Notes: generated from the sequence alone by a model not told the origin. A stretch of 64,000 nucleotides of DNA from Candidatus Altimarinota bacterium (GCA_013368515.1 JABWCI010000003.1:1-64000), one strand, 5' to 3'. Positions 34,430 to 44,315 are shown, counted from the first letter of the stretch. Program-made: numbers and translations.

Positions 34430-36412
34430 ATGTTTTCTTGAATAATAAGAATAATAGTATTGTGAAACATCTTGTATATATCAAAATATATTCTTACTGA
34501 GAATATTAGTTATTTGTGTTTTATTTTAAGCTTAACATGAATAATTTTATTATTTTTATTATTATTTTTTATTGGTTACATCAATAATTTATTAAGAACA
34601 TTTTATCAATTTATTAAATCGTTTTATTTAGTTAAAAATACTGATTCGATTTTTTTTCTTAATGATAAACCTATAGATAAAAAAGAAGACGATATTTATT
34701 CATTATTTAGTGAAAAAACAAAAATTAATATATTAAAAATATTAAAACAAGATATAAATGCTTTTCATATAAATTGAAAATGGTGAGAATGAAAAACATC
34801 ATTATATAATTTATTAAAAGAAGAATTAAATAAAACTTTTGAGATTTATGAATTTAATCCCTGGTATATATCAATTGAAAAAAATATTATTTCATCATTT
34901 TTAGAGTGATTAAGTAAAAATTTTTCATATATAAATAATCAAGTTGAGGATTTAAAAAAATTATTGGTAAAAAATGAAAAAACATTCTGGTTTATCGAAC
35001 TGTTTTTTCATAATAAATCTATAGAACAATTAAAAAATAATATAAATAATAAATTTAAGTATAAAAAACTATTAATAATTATAGATGATTTAGATAGATT
35101 AACTAAAGCAGAAGAAATTATGGAAGTATTAAAGATTATTTGAGAATTTGAAAGATATAATAATATTAAATTTTTATTATTATTTGATAAACCTTTATTA
35201 GAAGAAAAAATAAGAGATGTTGTAAAAGACAATAATTACTTAAAAAAAATCATTCAATACTCATATAATTTAAAGATTAAAGAAAAAGATTTAAAAAAAT
35301 ATTTTGAAGATAAAATTCAAGAATTAACTAATAATAATTTATCAAATAATATATATAGTAGACATAATACTGATGAGTGAAGTTTGTCATATTTTGGTAT
35401 AAATTATCATATAAAAAATTGATTTTTCAAATACTCTATTAAAAATTTAAGAGATTGTAAATTGTACTTAAACAGGTTTTACATTAAATATGATTTATTA
35501 AATAATGAAGTAAACATTTCAGATTTATTTGAACTAACAATATTAGATGTTTTTTATGAAGAAATTTATAAAGATATAATAGAAAATTGAAAATTTGCAT
35601 ATGTTAGTAAATTTTATTCTTCATGATCAGATAATAAAAATTACTGATTTATAAAAGAAAATATAGAAATGTTAATAAAAAGATATAATACAAATGAACA
35701 AACTTACATTAAAGAAATTCTTTTTAATCTTTTCCCAGAAATTAAATGAGCTTTTGGAGCAAATATACCTAGAAAATATTGAAATAGTTATGATTGGAAT
35801 AATACAATGAAAATAGAATTACCAGACTATTTTAATAAATATTTTTTAGAAGATATTCCTGAAGAAATATCAGATAAACTTTTATTTTACAAATTAGAAA
35901 ATTTTAATAGTTCAACTGAACTAGAAAAAGTGAATTTTATGAATGAACAATCTCAATTTAAAAGAGTAATTAGTCATTGTAATTATATAAAAAATCATAA
36001 TGAATTTATAGAATGGAACATAAATTATATAAATAATTATTGTTTTATTGGAGATAATATATCATTATTTACAAATATTTCTACATTAATTCAAAAAATA
36101 ATAGATATAAAAAATGATAGAAAAAAATCTGATTATAAATTAGAATTATATAAAAATATAATTTATAATTGTAAAAATATATTATTTTTATTAATTTTTG
36201 TTAATTGTTATATATCAAAAGATAGTTGGAATGAAAGAAATTATGAAGAATTTTATAATAATTTAAAGGAAATATTAAAAAACAAAATAAATGAAATTAT
36301 TAATTCTTGATGAAATATTTATCAATGAATTAAAAAAGAAAATATAAATGTTTTTGAATATGAAGATATGTGACTACCTGCTATTTTATGAAAAGACTAT
36401 AAAAAAATATAG
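34430..36412 (+). CDS. KAP-family P-loop NTPase, membrane-anchored
   Basis: A 660-residue protein. Two N-terminal hydrophobic segments (about 5-20 and 30-50) are followed by a P-loop domain with GKWGEGKTS (about residue 117) and Walker B KLLIIIDDLDRL (about 215). The remaining C-terminal 400 residues are Asn/Ile-rich and unrecognised. KAP NTPases are found with defence and toxin modules and in membrane-associated systems. It is divergent from a methylase-DUF262 operon. ATG chosen because it precedes the membrane segments. Ends at TAG. Confidence 0.82.
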
Positions 36413-36414
36413 AA

Positions 36415-36455
36415 TTGAATTTTACTTTTTTTCTATAAAATGCTCAAAATATTTT
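36415..36455 (+). repeat. direct repeat with promoter-like sequence, copy 1
   Basis: A stretch of about 41 bases beginning TTGAATTTTACTT and ending CTCAAAATATTTT; copy 2 is at 36699-36740. It contains a TTGAAT box and a TATAAA box. A terminator begins only 13 bases further on. Confidence 0.75.
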
Positions 36456-36467
36456 GAATTAATCAAT

Positions 36468-36500
36468 AAAAAAAGTCTACATTTAATTTAGACTTTTTTT
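36468..36500. terminator. terminator between KAP gene and small minus gene
   Basis: AAAAAAAGTCTA and TAGACTTTTTTT around a short loop. Confidence 0.88.
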
Positions 36501-36510
36501 AGTTATATTT

Positions 36511-36660
36511 TTATTTTATACTTAGCAAAGTAATATATTCTCATTTTTCATATTCTTTTAATGCATTATCTAAACTTTTTTGAACAGACGATAAAGCATT
36601 TTCTTTATCTACTAGTATAGGATGCATAATATTATAATTATGAAATATTAATAAACTCAT
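36511..36660 (-). CDS. small antitoxin-like protein, 49 residues
   Basis: Reading ATG to TAA. The C-terminal part LSSVQKSLDNALKEYEKGEYITL looks like a helix of small antitoxins or relatives, and a second in-frame ATG (MHPILVDK) is possible. No toxin gene is seen beside it. It lies between two copies of a direct repeat, which suggests a small inserted or duplicated unit. Confidence 0.5.
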
Positions 36661-36698
36661 TATATTAAAATTTTAAAAAAAGTAAACATAAAAAAATC

Positions 36699-36740
36699 TT
36701 GAATTTTCCCTTTTTTTCTATAAAATGCTCAAAATATTTT
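36699..36740 (+). repeat. direct repeat with promoter-like sequence, copy 2
   Basis: Nearly the same as 36415-36455 (one extra base and few changes). It ends 20 bases before the ppaC start, so it is a plausible ppaC promoter with TTGAAT and TATAAA boxes, at a short spacing of about 14 bases. Confidence 0.7.
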
Positions 36741-36760
36741 AAACTTAATAAGATAAAAAC

Positions 36761-37696
36761 ATGATAGAAATAAAAGTTGTATGACATAAAATTCCTGACA
36801 CTGATTGTACTTTGGCTGCTATTATTTTTGCAGATTATTTAAACAAAAAAAAGATATATTCAGCAACTCCATACATCCAATGAAAATTAAATAAAGAAAC
36901 TGAGTATTTACTAGAATTACTAAATATAGCAACTCCAGAAATCAAAAACAGCTTCCCTGCTTGAACAAAAGTTGCTCTAGTTGACCACAATGAAGATTTT
37001 CAAACTCTAGAAAATATAAAAGAACTAGAAGTAGAATACATAATCGATCACCACAAAATAGATTTTGCAAGCTCTGCTCCACTAAATATCAGAATGGAAC
37101 CTATTTGTTCTACTTGCTCTATTTTGTACAAGATGTATATAGAAGCTTGATTTGAAATAGACAAAAAAATCGGAACTATGATGCTAGCTTGAATCTTATC
37201 AGATAGTTTATTGTTTAAATCTGCAACTACTACAAAAGTAGATGTAGAAATAGCTGAAAAACTAAAAGAAATCACTGGAATTTCAGATTTAGAAGCATTT
37301 GCAATGCCTATGTTTGACGCAAAATCAGACCTATGAGATATAGATCCTATTGATTTAATAAAGTATGATTACAAAGAATTTGATTTCAACTGAACAAAAG
37401 CTTGAGTTTGAACACTAGAAACTACAAACCCAAACTATGCACTTGGTAGAAAAGATGAAATACTTAAAGCTATGCAAACTATAAGAGACAATGATAAACT
37501 AGATTTTATATTTTTATCAATTGTAGATATTATCTGAGAAAAAAATATATCTATAGTTCTTGATTGAGCTGATTCAAAAGTTGCAAGTGAAGTTTTTGAT
37601 GCAGAAGTAAAAGATAATCTTATAGATTTAAAAAGAAGATTATCTAGAAAAAAACAAGTAGTACCTGATTTGACTGAGTATTTTTTAAATAAATAA
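36761..37696 (+). CDS. ppaC: manganese-dependent inorganic pyrophosphatase
   Basis: Family II pyrophosphatase (DHH superfamily), 311 residues. Seen are VVGHKIPDTDC at the N-terminus (metal-binding His, Asp, Asp), KVALVDHNE (about 72), IDHHKIDF (the DHH motif, about 93) and the C-terminal DHHA2 substrate part with RRLSRKKQVVP. It hydrolyses pyrophosphate from polymerisation reactions. The next gene starts four bases after its stop. Confidence 0.95.
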
Positions 37697-37700
37697 AAAT

Positions 37701-37880
37701 ATGGCTATACCACTACAACAATATCTAGCTAATTCTAAAATTAGAGATGAAATTTATATAGCACATCAAGAAATAGCAAACTCAAGGATAGAAGAAACAA
37801 GATGACAAATCGATGATTTATTAGATAATTGAGTCGGTAGAATTATACCAACTCAAAAATGATATCATGATTTTGATTAA
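37701..37880 (+). CDS. small hypothetical protein, 59 residues
   Basis: Reading ATG to TAA, starting four bases after ppaC, so likely co-transcribed. Acidic, helical-looking protein with IAHQEIANSRIEETRGQIDDLLDN. No family recognised. It ends in a terminator. Confidence 0.6.
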
Positions 37881-37908
37881 AAAAACAAGTCATACTTGTT
37901 TTTTTTGT
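37880..37908 (+). terminator. terminator after the ppaC operon
   Basis: AAAAACAAG and CTTGTTTTT around a TCATA loop, followed by a T tract. Confidence 0.88.
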
Positions 37909-37927
37909 TTTGTAAATTTAAAAAAAC

Positions 37928-37954
37928 TTGCTATATATTTTTTTTAGATATAAT
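37928..37954 (+). promoter_or_regulatory. possible promoter of the RRM gene
   Basis: TTGCTA and TATAAT separated by 15 bases (shorter than the usual 16-18), about 100 bases before the RRM start; it would give a long untranslated leader. Confidence 0.45.
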
Positions 37955-38050
37955 AGTGAGGAATAAATAAATTTTCCTTGTTAATTATCTTCTCCTGATA
38001 TCATATAAGTAGTTTATTTTTCTATTGTTTATTATTATTACCTAGTGTCT

Positions 38051-38311
38051 ATGGAAACTAAAAAATTATTCATTGGTGGTTTATCTTGGGATTTAGATTG
38101 GCAAGAAGTTAAAGATGTATTTAAAGAATACGGAGAAGTAACTTTTGTTAAAGTTATTAAAAATAGAGAAACAGGAAAATCAAAAGGTTTTGGTTTTGTT
38201 GAATTCGCTAACTTAGAAGATGCAGTTAAAGCTAAAGAAGCTATGGACTGAGCTGAAGTTAATGGAAGAGCTATTAAAGTTGACTTTGCAATTGAAAAAC
38301 AAGAAGCATAA
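38051..38311 (+). CDS. RNA-binding protein, single RRM
   Basis: An 86-residue RNA recognition motif protein, related to the cold-response RNA-binding proteins of cyanobacteria and others. RNP2 is LFIGGL (about residue 6) and RNP1 is KGFGFVEF (about 43), with the aromatic residues that stack on RNA. ATG at 38051 is preferred over an in-frame GTG six bases earlier. Seven of its eight glycines are GGT or GGA and only one is UGA, the reverse of its neighbours, as expected for a highly expressed gene. Terminator follows. Confidence 0.92.
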
Positions 38312-38315
38312 TTTC

Positions 38316-38348
38316 AAAAAAAATGAGGTATAATTACCTCATTTTTTT
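38316..38348 (+). terminator. terminator after the RRM gene
   Basis: AATGAGGTA and TACCTCATT around a short loop, flanked by A and T tracts. Confidence 0.88.
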
Positions 38349-38410
38349 GTTTTTATTTGAAAAATATTTTTTTTTACTATAATCAATAATATTATACATA
38401 AAATATTATT

Positions 38411-38728
38411 ATGAAAGATAATGAAAAAATGTTTTGTCCTTTTATAGACTTTATGTCATTTTTATCAAAAAAATGGGTTCTTGTTATCATAAAATCAATA
38501 AGTGAATGATGCAAAAGTTACACAGATATAGAAAAAAACTTAACATGAGTAAATCCTAGAATACTTTCAAATAGACTTAAAGAACTACAAGAAAAATGAT
38601 TTGTAGAAAAAAAAGTCCTTTCAGAAGTACCATATAGAGCTATATATTGTCTGACAACAAAATGAGAATGACTTTCTCACCATATAGAAGCACTTAGTAA
38701 ATGGGTAAATAAAAACTTAGATAGTTAA
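38411..38728 (+). CDS. HxlR-family transcription regulator
   Basis: A 105-residue winged-helix regulator. The N-terminus FCPFIDFMSFLSKKWVLVII holds the conserved Cys and the KKW motif of the HxlR/MarR-like family, and the wing is near RILSNRLKELQEKGFVEKK. Family members respond to aldehydes, oxidants or quinones through the Cys. The target is unknown. The stop lies in a terminator arm. Confidence 0.9.
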
Positions 38729-38746
38729 TATCTAAGTTTTTATTTT
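38712..38746 (+). terminator. terminator at the end of the HxlR gene
   Basis: AAAACTTAGATA and TATCTAAGTTTT around a short loop, then TATTTTT. Coding end and hairpin overlap. Confidence 0.85.
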
Positions 38747-38961
38747 TATACCAAATCTTCTAATTCATAATCATTTATAAATATAATTACCAATCAAATA
38801 ACTATACTAAGTATATTTGACAACATAAAATAATCTGGGAAGAAATAACGATCAAATATATTCCAGATTCATCTCCATATAACAACAACAGCAAGTAATA
38901 ATAAAAATACTCTTATGTTATATATCAGTGTTTTTTTATTTTTCTTTGATTTAAATATCAT
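38746..38961 (-). CDS. small two-pass membrane protein, unknown
   Basis: A 71-residue protein with a basic N-terminus (KSKKNKKT), two hydrophobic segments (about 13-32 and 46-65) joined by RGIWNIFDRYFFPDYF, and an acidic tail. Convergent with the HxlR gene. No family recognised. Confidence 0.65.
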
Positions 38962-39028
38962 AAATATTTTTATATCATATAATTATTTATATTATATCAC
39001 ATAAAAACAATTATTGTCAAATAAATAA

Positions 39029-40252
39029 CTAAAATTTTATACTAAATTTTGTTCAAATATTTTCTTCGCTATCGACTGATGTTTTCCAGTTATATATATC
39101 TCCTATTTTTTTAACAAGTGACAATCATATACCAAAACCGGGAGTGTTTCTAGAGTTATCAGATTTATAAAATCTATCCCAAATCTTGTTTATATCATCT
39201 TTTTTTATCCCTATTCAAGTATCTTTTATGATTAGAGAATTATTTTTGTATTTTATATCTATCTTTCACATTATCTTATTGTATTTTATAGCATTTCAGA
39301 TTATATTTGAGATAAATATATAAGCATAGCTTTTATTTGCCGTTAGTGTTATATCTTGTTTTATTTGTTTTGTAATAGTAATCTTTTTTTCATCTATCTT
39401 GGATTTAAAATCATTTAATATCTCTCAAACTAAATCATCTAAATTGATTTCTTGAGTTTCTTTAAATAAATCTATATCACTAAGCTTTATAAGTGAATCG
39501 ATGAGAGAATTTAGTTTTATAACTTCATCTTTGAGTTCATCTATCATAGACTCATCATAAGTTTTCATGTCTTTTATAAGCTGAATATTTGAATCTATAA
39601 CTGAAAGTGGAGTTTTAAGCTCATGACCAGCATTGTGAATAAAATCACTCATATCTTTTATATTATTTTCAACTGGGATAAAAATCTTATCAACAAAACT
39701 TGTTCAGATAAGATAAATCAAAAATGAAAAAAGAAAAGAAATCAATATAAAATAAGATACATCTTCTATATAATCAATTAGATCATATCTGAGTTTTTTA
39801 AATATGATAAATTGTGATTCATCTTCTAGTATTATTTTTTTAACAAAATATCATTTATGTTGTGTCAGTTTTAGGAAACTATTATTTTGTAGTATGTTTA
39901 TGATAAAATCTTCTGTTACATTTTCCCTTATATCGGCTATTTTTACAACATTACTTTTATCTACAAGGATGAAATTTAAAAAATCCTTTTCTTCGAAATT
40001 TCATTTTATAGCTTTTCTTTCTCATGGTGAAAACTTATCAAATTTTGGTAGTTGATTAAGTAATGCATTGTAATTGTTTCCTGAGTTTTGTATAACAGAA
40101 GTACGGATAGTAAAATCTTTTTCTTCAAAAGTAATTTCTTTAAAGTATTTAACACTAAAAAATGTAATACCTAAAATCAAAACTACAACAAAAACTATTG
40201 TTGCAAAAACAATAGATAGATGTTTTTTTGTTTTATTTATATTAGCATTCAT
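39029..40252 (-). CDS. sensor histidine kinase
   Basis: Membrane sensor kinase of 407 residues. Two membrane segments (about 13-35 and 165-188) bracket an external sensor domain of about 130 residues. The H box is HNAGHELKTPLS (about residue 204), then an N box NIIGNAIKYN (about 317), and glycine-rich IKDTGIGIKKD and GFGIGLSLVKK. It pairs with the OmpR-type regulator directly upstream (four bases between the regulator stop and this start). Ends at TAG. Confidence 0.93.
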
Positions 40253-40256
40253 ATTT

Positions 40257-40919
40257 TTATTTAATTAAAAATCAAAATCATTTTTTAGTTTCTATAAGAT
40301 CTTTTCACAATTTTTTTCTAAGATAACCTATATATACATCTATTGTTTTACTAAACATAAAATCTCCATCAAATTCTCACCAAACTTTTTCATATATATC
40401 TTGTCTAGACAATGTAAGTCATCTATTTTGAGCTAGATATTTTAATAACTCAAATTCTAGTTTTGATAATGGTATAATTATATCTTCTTTCTTTACTTCT
40501 TGGTTTTGTAAGTTTATCTCTAAATCTCAGATATGTATAATAGTAGTACTTTTATTTATATTTTTCCTTCTTGTTATAGCATTTATCCTAGCTAAAAGTT
40601 CACTATAATCAAAAGGTTTTACTAGATAATCATCAGCTCCAGAATCAAGTCCGTATACTATATCGTCATTTTTTCACATAGAAGTAAGCATGATTATAGC
40701 AACATCTTTTTCTTTTTCTCTCAGAGCTTTACATATATCTATACCATTCATAGAAGGCAGATTTAAATCCAAAATAACAGCATCATAATACTTTGTAGAT
40801 GCCTTATATAATCAATCTCTACCATCAAGAGCTATTTCTGCAAATATATCTCTACTTGAAAAATATCTAACTATATTTCTTGATAATATTTCATTGTCTT
40901 CTATTACTAGTATTCTCAT
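40257..40919 (-). CDS. OmpR/PhoB-type response regulator
   Basis: A 220-residue DNA-binding regulator. The receiver domain has IEDNE (acidic pair), AVILDLNLP (phosphorylated Asp about 52), IIMLTSMG and DYLVKPF (conserved Lys), then a winged-helix domain with [14 protein letters not shown] and [12 protein letters not shown]. It starts the operon and lies directly before its kinase. A promoter element at 40959-40996 is shared with the downstream exported-protein promoter, suggesting autoregulation. Confidence 0.94.
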
Positions 40920-40958
40920 TTTTATTTTTTAATAAATATAACTTATTATATACAATAT

Positions 40959-40996
40959 ATTATATTTTAAAAGAGTAAGAAGTAATTAAGAAAAAA
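40959..40996 (-). promoter_or_regulatory. promoter of the two-component operon with a conserved upstream element
   Basis: On the minus strand a TATAAT box (40959-40964) is preceded, after exactly 11 bases, by the element TTTTTTCTTAATTACTTCTTA (40976-40996; split here as TTTTTTCTTAA-TTA-CTTCTTA). The same arrangement, with one base change, stands upstream of the 41089 gene. Two CTT-A half-motifs in it could be the direct repeats that OmpR-type regulators bind. Confidence 0.7.
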
Positions 40997-41027
40997 CTAG
41001 ATTTCTAAAATGAAATCTAGTTTTTTT
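40993..41027 (-). terminator. terminator of the 41089 g gene
   Basis: AAAAAACTAGATTTC and GAAATCTAGTTTTTT flank a short loop, downstream of the stop of the minus-strand 41089 gene. Confidence 0.85.
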
Positions 41028-41088
41028 GTTTATGAAAAAATTTTTACTTTAAATTTATTTTTACTATTTTATTATTTATTTTTATATA

Positions 41089-41652
41089 TTATTCTTCGAT
41101 TTGAGTTATTTTAGTTTTCATTTCAGCTCTATGTTTAATAATTTCAGCTCTTATAACTTCTTCATCAGCTGTCAATTTTTCTCAAGCAAGTAATTTATCA
41201 ATTACAGCTTCATGAGATTGCATTTTAGATTTCATTTCAGCTTTTTTTGTATCAAAAAATGCTTTTTTTTCATCATCAGTCATTGATTCTAACACAGTCT
41301 TTTCTTCTTCAGTTAAATGATTCATAAATCATCATTTTCACATTTTATCAAATCATTTTCACATTCATTTCCCTTTTCCTTCTCTTCACATTTTAGGGTT
41401 GTTAGCTTTAAATTCTTCAAGTTTAGCAGATTCTTCTGCTGTTAGAGTTTCTCATGATTTTTGTTTATCAAAAATTGATTTTATTTCATCCATTTCAGCT
41501 TTTTGCTCTACTGTAAGTTCAACTCTTTGTTTTACTTTATTAAGTAATCATGTTTGAGTCTGTGTTTCTTCATTTGCAAAAGTCATTCAAACAGAAGTAG
41601 CAGTTATAGCAGTAATTAATGCACCAGCAAGTATTTTAACATTATTTTTCAT
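41089..41652 (-). CDS. exported LTxxQ/E-repeat protein (Spy/CpxP-like)
   Basis: A 187-residue exported protein with a signal peptide (about 1-26). The mature part is helical, basic and Met-rich, with three similar starts of a helix: LTVEQKAEMDEI, LTEEEKTVLESM and LTADEEVIRAEI. LTxxQ motifs mark the Spy/CpxP periplasmic chaperone family, which is usually induced by envelope stress through CpxRA-type systems. It lies next to a two-component operon and carries the same promoter element, so it may be a regulon member. The family assignment rests on the motif spacing. Confidence 0.68.
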
Positions 41653-41821
41653 AGGCAAATAAGGTAAAAAATTAAATTATTTGTTACCATTTTTACTTAT
41701 ATATCATCTTTAGAACCTAAATATAGAAAATATTTTTCTTTACATTTTTAGATAAAAGAATATTATTTATAAGCAAAGGTAACTTTGTGTGGTAAGTGTA
41801 ATTCTCCGGGATTACACTTTT

Positions 41822-41859
41822 ATTATACTTTATTAAATTAAGAAGTAGTTAAGAAAAAA
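41822..41859 (-). promoter_or_regulatory. promoter upstream of the Spy/CpxP-like gene, shared element
   Basis: On the minus strand TATAAT (41822-41827) is preceded after 11 bases by TTTTTTCTTAA-CTA-CTTCTTA (41839-41859), the same element and spacing as in front of the response regulator. The transcript would have a leader of about 165 bases with a hairpin AAGTGTAAT..ATTACACTT (about 41797-41820). Confidence 0.7.
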
Positions 41860-41887
41860 ACCTTTCTTTAAAAAGAAAGGTTTTTTT
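41854..41887 (-). terminator. terminator of the lysozyme-like gene
   Basis: AAAAAAACCTTTCTTT and AAAGAAAGGTTTTTTT form a perfect hairpin; its arm runs to the stop of the 41886 gene. Confidence 0.88.
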
Positions 41888-42785
41888 ATCTATTTATTCT
41901 CCAATTTAATACTTTTAAAAATCTAGTTACTATTCAATCACTATTTGAAGTTACACTACTATTTAGATTTGAGTTCGCAAAAGTATTTCAATCAAGAGTT
42001 GTATTATTACTTACTCAGTTATACAAAATAGCTGTAAGTTTCAGATCTCTTATAGTATAATTATCATAAGTTATAGCTATATTTTCATTTCAAAATCTAG
42101 TTTTATAGTTATGATATTTATTATTATTAAAATAATCCCACTTCCCTTTTGTAAAATCTATATATTTTTGAACACTTTCTCAAAATTGCTCCAAACTTAT
42201 ATCTCAAGGAGCATAATACTGACTTGTTATTTGAAATGGTCACCAACCATTTGCAGGATTTCATAAAGTACAATTATACTCTCTTCACCAAGTTGCTATC
42301 ACAAGCTCCGTTGGAAAATCATTTTTCTTTGCTATCTCATCTATAAAATCAAAATACTTAGTACATTTTTCATTTATAGACAAAGAAGTAGTTATTTGTG
42401 AACCATACAAATCAAAAAATGCTTTTGCTTTTGTATTATAATCTTGTATTTGCTTAAATTCCTCGGCTTTTTGTTTTTCTATTGCAGCTAATTGTTCTTG
42501 AAGTTTTAATTCATTTTTTTCTTTAATTTTAATATGAATATCATTTAAATCATTTAAAATATGAGAAACTAAATATAATTTTCTCTCATCTAATATATTT
42601 TTTTTTGAAAACTCAAAAATATTTATCTGTCTTTTTAACCAAAGCTCTCATTTTTTTTCTACTTGTTTTTCAAACAAAACTTTTAAACGAGAAAGTGTTT
42701 TTTCTTCTATTTCAGTAGGGTTATAAGCAGATATGATATCCAATGAAAATAAGAATAAAACTAAAAATAATACAATTTTTTTCAT
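41886..42785 (-). CDS. exported lysozyme-like (lytic transglycosylase-type) protein
   Basis: A 299-residue protein with signal peptide (about 1-20), a coiled-coil of about 100 residues (EKQVEKKWELWLKRQ to QEQLAAIEKQKAEEFKQ), then a lysozyme-like block: ATWGREYNCTLGNPANGWGPF (in parts: ATWGREYNC, then ANGWGPFQIT) with the candidate catalytic Glu168. This is the layout of lytic transglycosylases (E then a G-PFQ/GLMQI motif). It could remodel the cell's own wall or attack a host or prey wall; which one is inference. Function call is moderate because the rest of the fold is divergent. Confidence 0.65.
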
Positions 42786-42861
42786 AGTTTAAATTAAGAT
42801 ATATTTATAAAATATTAATAATAAAATCCTATTTGTAAAATATATAAGGCTTTACAAAACA

Positions 42862-42890
42862 AAAAAATAAGCAATAATTTGCTTATTTTT
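42862..42890 (-). terminator. terminator at the end of the 42883 gene
   Basis: AAAAAATAAGCAA and TTGCTTATTTTTT around a short loop; the stop of the next minus gene lies in the arm. Confidence 0.85.
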
Positions 42891-43332
42891 TATCTATTAT
42901 TTTTTCTACACTAGAAACAACACTAGCATCTCTACCTATTTCTTTTAATTGCTCTTTAGTTAATTTGATATATTTTATAATTATTTGAGGATTTTCGTTT
43001 GTTTCATCAAATTCTAGTTCTATCTTAAATCAATCTATAATTAATCAATTTATTGGTTTTATTTGAGAATAAAGTTCACTTAATTCTCCTATTTTATAAT
43101 CAGCTTTAGATATTTTCGCAACTGATTTTTGAGTTCATACAATACCACTCCAAACAATTTCAGGAAGTATATCACTCAATCTAAGTAAATTTCTATTAAA
43201 TCATTTTGGAAAATATGTTTTAATTTGCTCCCAAATAGCTTTTCAAAATTGTTTTTCAAGTCATGTATAATTTTTATATATACTGTCCAAATTTCATGGA
43301 ATATATTGTACTCAATCAATACCTTTATTCAT
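42883..43332 (-). CDS. unknown protein, 149 residues
   Basis: Reading ATG to TAA. N-terminal half hydrophobic-aromatic (YIPGNLDSIYKNYTGLEKQFG) with the conserved-looking GFNRNLLRLSDIL; C-terminal half mixed with lysine-rich helix (KLTKEQLKEIGRDAS). No signal peptide. No family recognised. Single gene. Confidence 0.65.
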
Positions 43333-43471
43333 AATAGATTTTTATAATATAAAACTACTATTTTATACAATATTTTTGATTAAAAGCAAATTTATTTATT
43401 AATAATATGAAAATTAAAATAGGAAAAATAAAATAAATAAATATAATATTTAAAATATCTTTTTATAAAAT

Positions 43472-43744
43472 ATGGAAAAAGTAAAAAATATAAAATTATT
43501 TTTGATTCTATCAATACTACTCGTTATATTATCAATTATAATAACATACTTATCAAATTTTCTATTTACAAATTCTTGCCAAGATTTTTTATCAATAATA
43601 CCATTGCAAAAATGTATAAATATGAGATTTGATGCAAGTTATATATGAGAATTATATATAATAACTTCTTTTAGTATTTTTATATTATTTGTAAAAATTG
43701 TGTCTTATGGGATTATAAATTGGATAAATAAAAAACCAAAATAA
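43472..43744 (+). CDS. small two-pass membrane protein, unknown
   Basis: A 90-residue protein with hydrophobic segments at about 8-30 and 61-80 and two cysteines in the loop between (NSCQDF, LQKCINM) that could form a disulfide. Divergent from 42883. No family recognised. Confidence 0.65.
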
Positions 43745-43799
43745 TCAAAATAATTATTATGGGGTAGTAAATATATTTTAATTTTTTTAACATAATATT

Positions 43800-44255
43800 A
43801 TGAAAAAATTACAATTCAAAATAGAAATTGATGCACCTATAAGTCATGTTTACGACAAAATGCTTGGAGTAACTTCAAAAGAAACATATGAAGAATGGAC
43901 TTATTTATTCAATCCTACATCTACTTTTGAAGGTAGTTGGGATAAATGAGAAAAAATCTTGTTTATTTGAGTTGATGAAAAATGAGAGAAAGGTGGAATG
44001 GTATCAAAAATAGTTGAAAATATTCAAAATAAATTTGTTTCGATTCAGCACTATGGACTTTTAAAATGAGATGAAGAAATAACACAAGGTCCTGATGTAG
44101 AAAAATGGGCAAACTGATTTGAAAACTACACATTTGATGAAAATGGTGTAAAAACAATAGTTACAGTAGATTTAGAAACAGCTGATGATTTTGTAGATTA
44201 TATGAACGATGCCTACCCTAAAGCATTAGAAAAATTGAAAGAAATTTGTGAGTAA
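43800..44255 (+). CDS. SRPBCC/AHSA1-like protein
   Basis: A 151-residue protein whose KLQFKIEIDAPISHVYDKML start and WTYLFNPTSTFEGSWDKGEKI, then KILFIGVDEKGEKGGM, fit the beta-barrel START-like (SRPBCC, AHSA1) fold. These proteins bind small ligands or lipids, or stimulate chaperones. No partner gene is seen. Terminator follows. Confidence 0.8.
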
Positions 44256-44275
44256 GAGTATTTATATAAAAAATA

Positions 44276-44306
44276 AAGCAATAAGTTAAATTACTTATTG
44301 CTTTTT
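44276..44306 (+). terminator. terminator after the SRPBCC gene
   Basis: AAGCAATAAGT and ACTTATTGCTT around a short loop, then TTTT. Confidence 0.88.
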
Positions 44307-44315
44307 AATTTTAAA

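Noticed and set aside
38045-38050. GTG start of the RRM protein
   Set aside because: In frame and possible, but ATG at 38051 gives the standard start for this family and leaves no unusual N-terminus.
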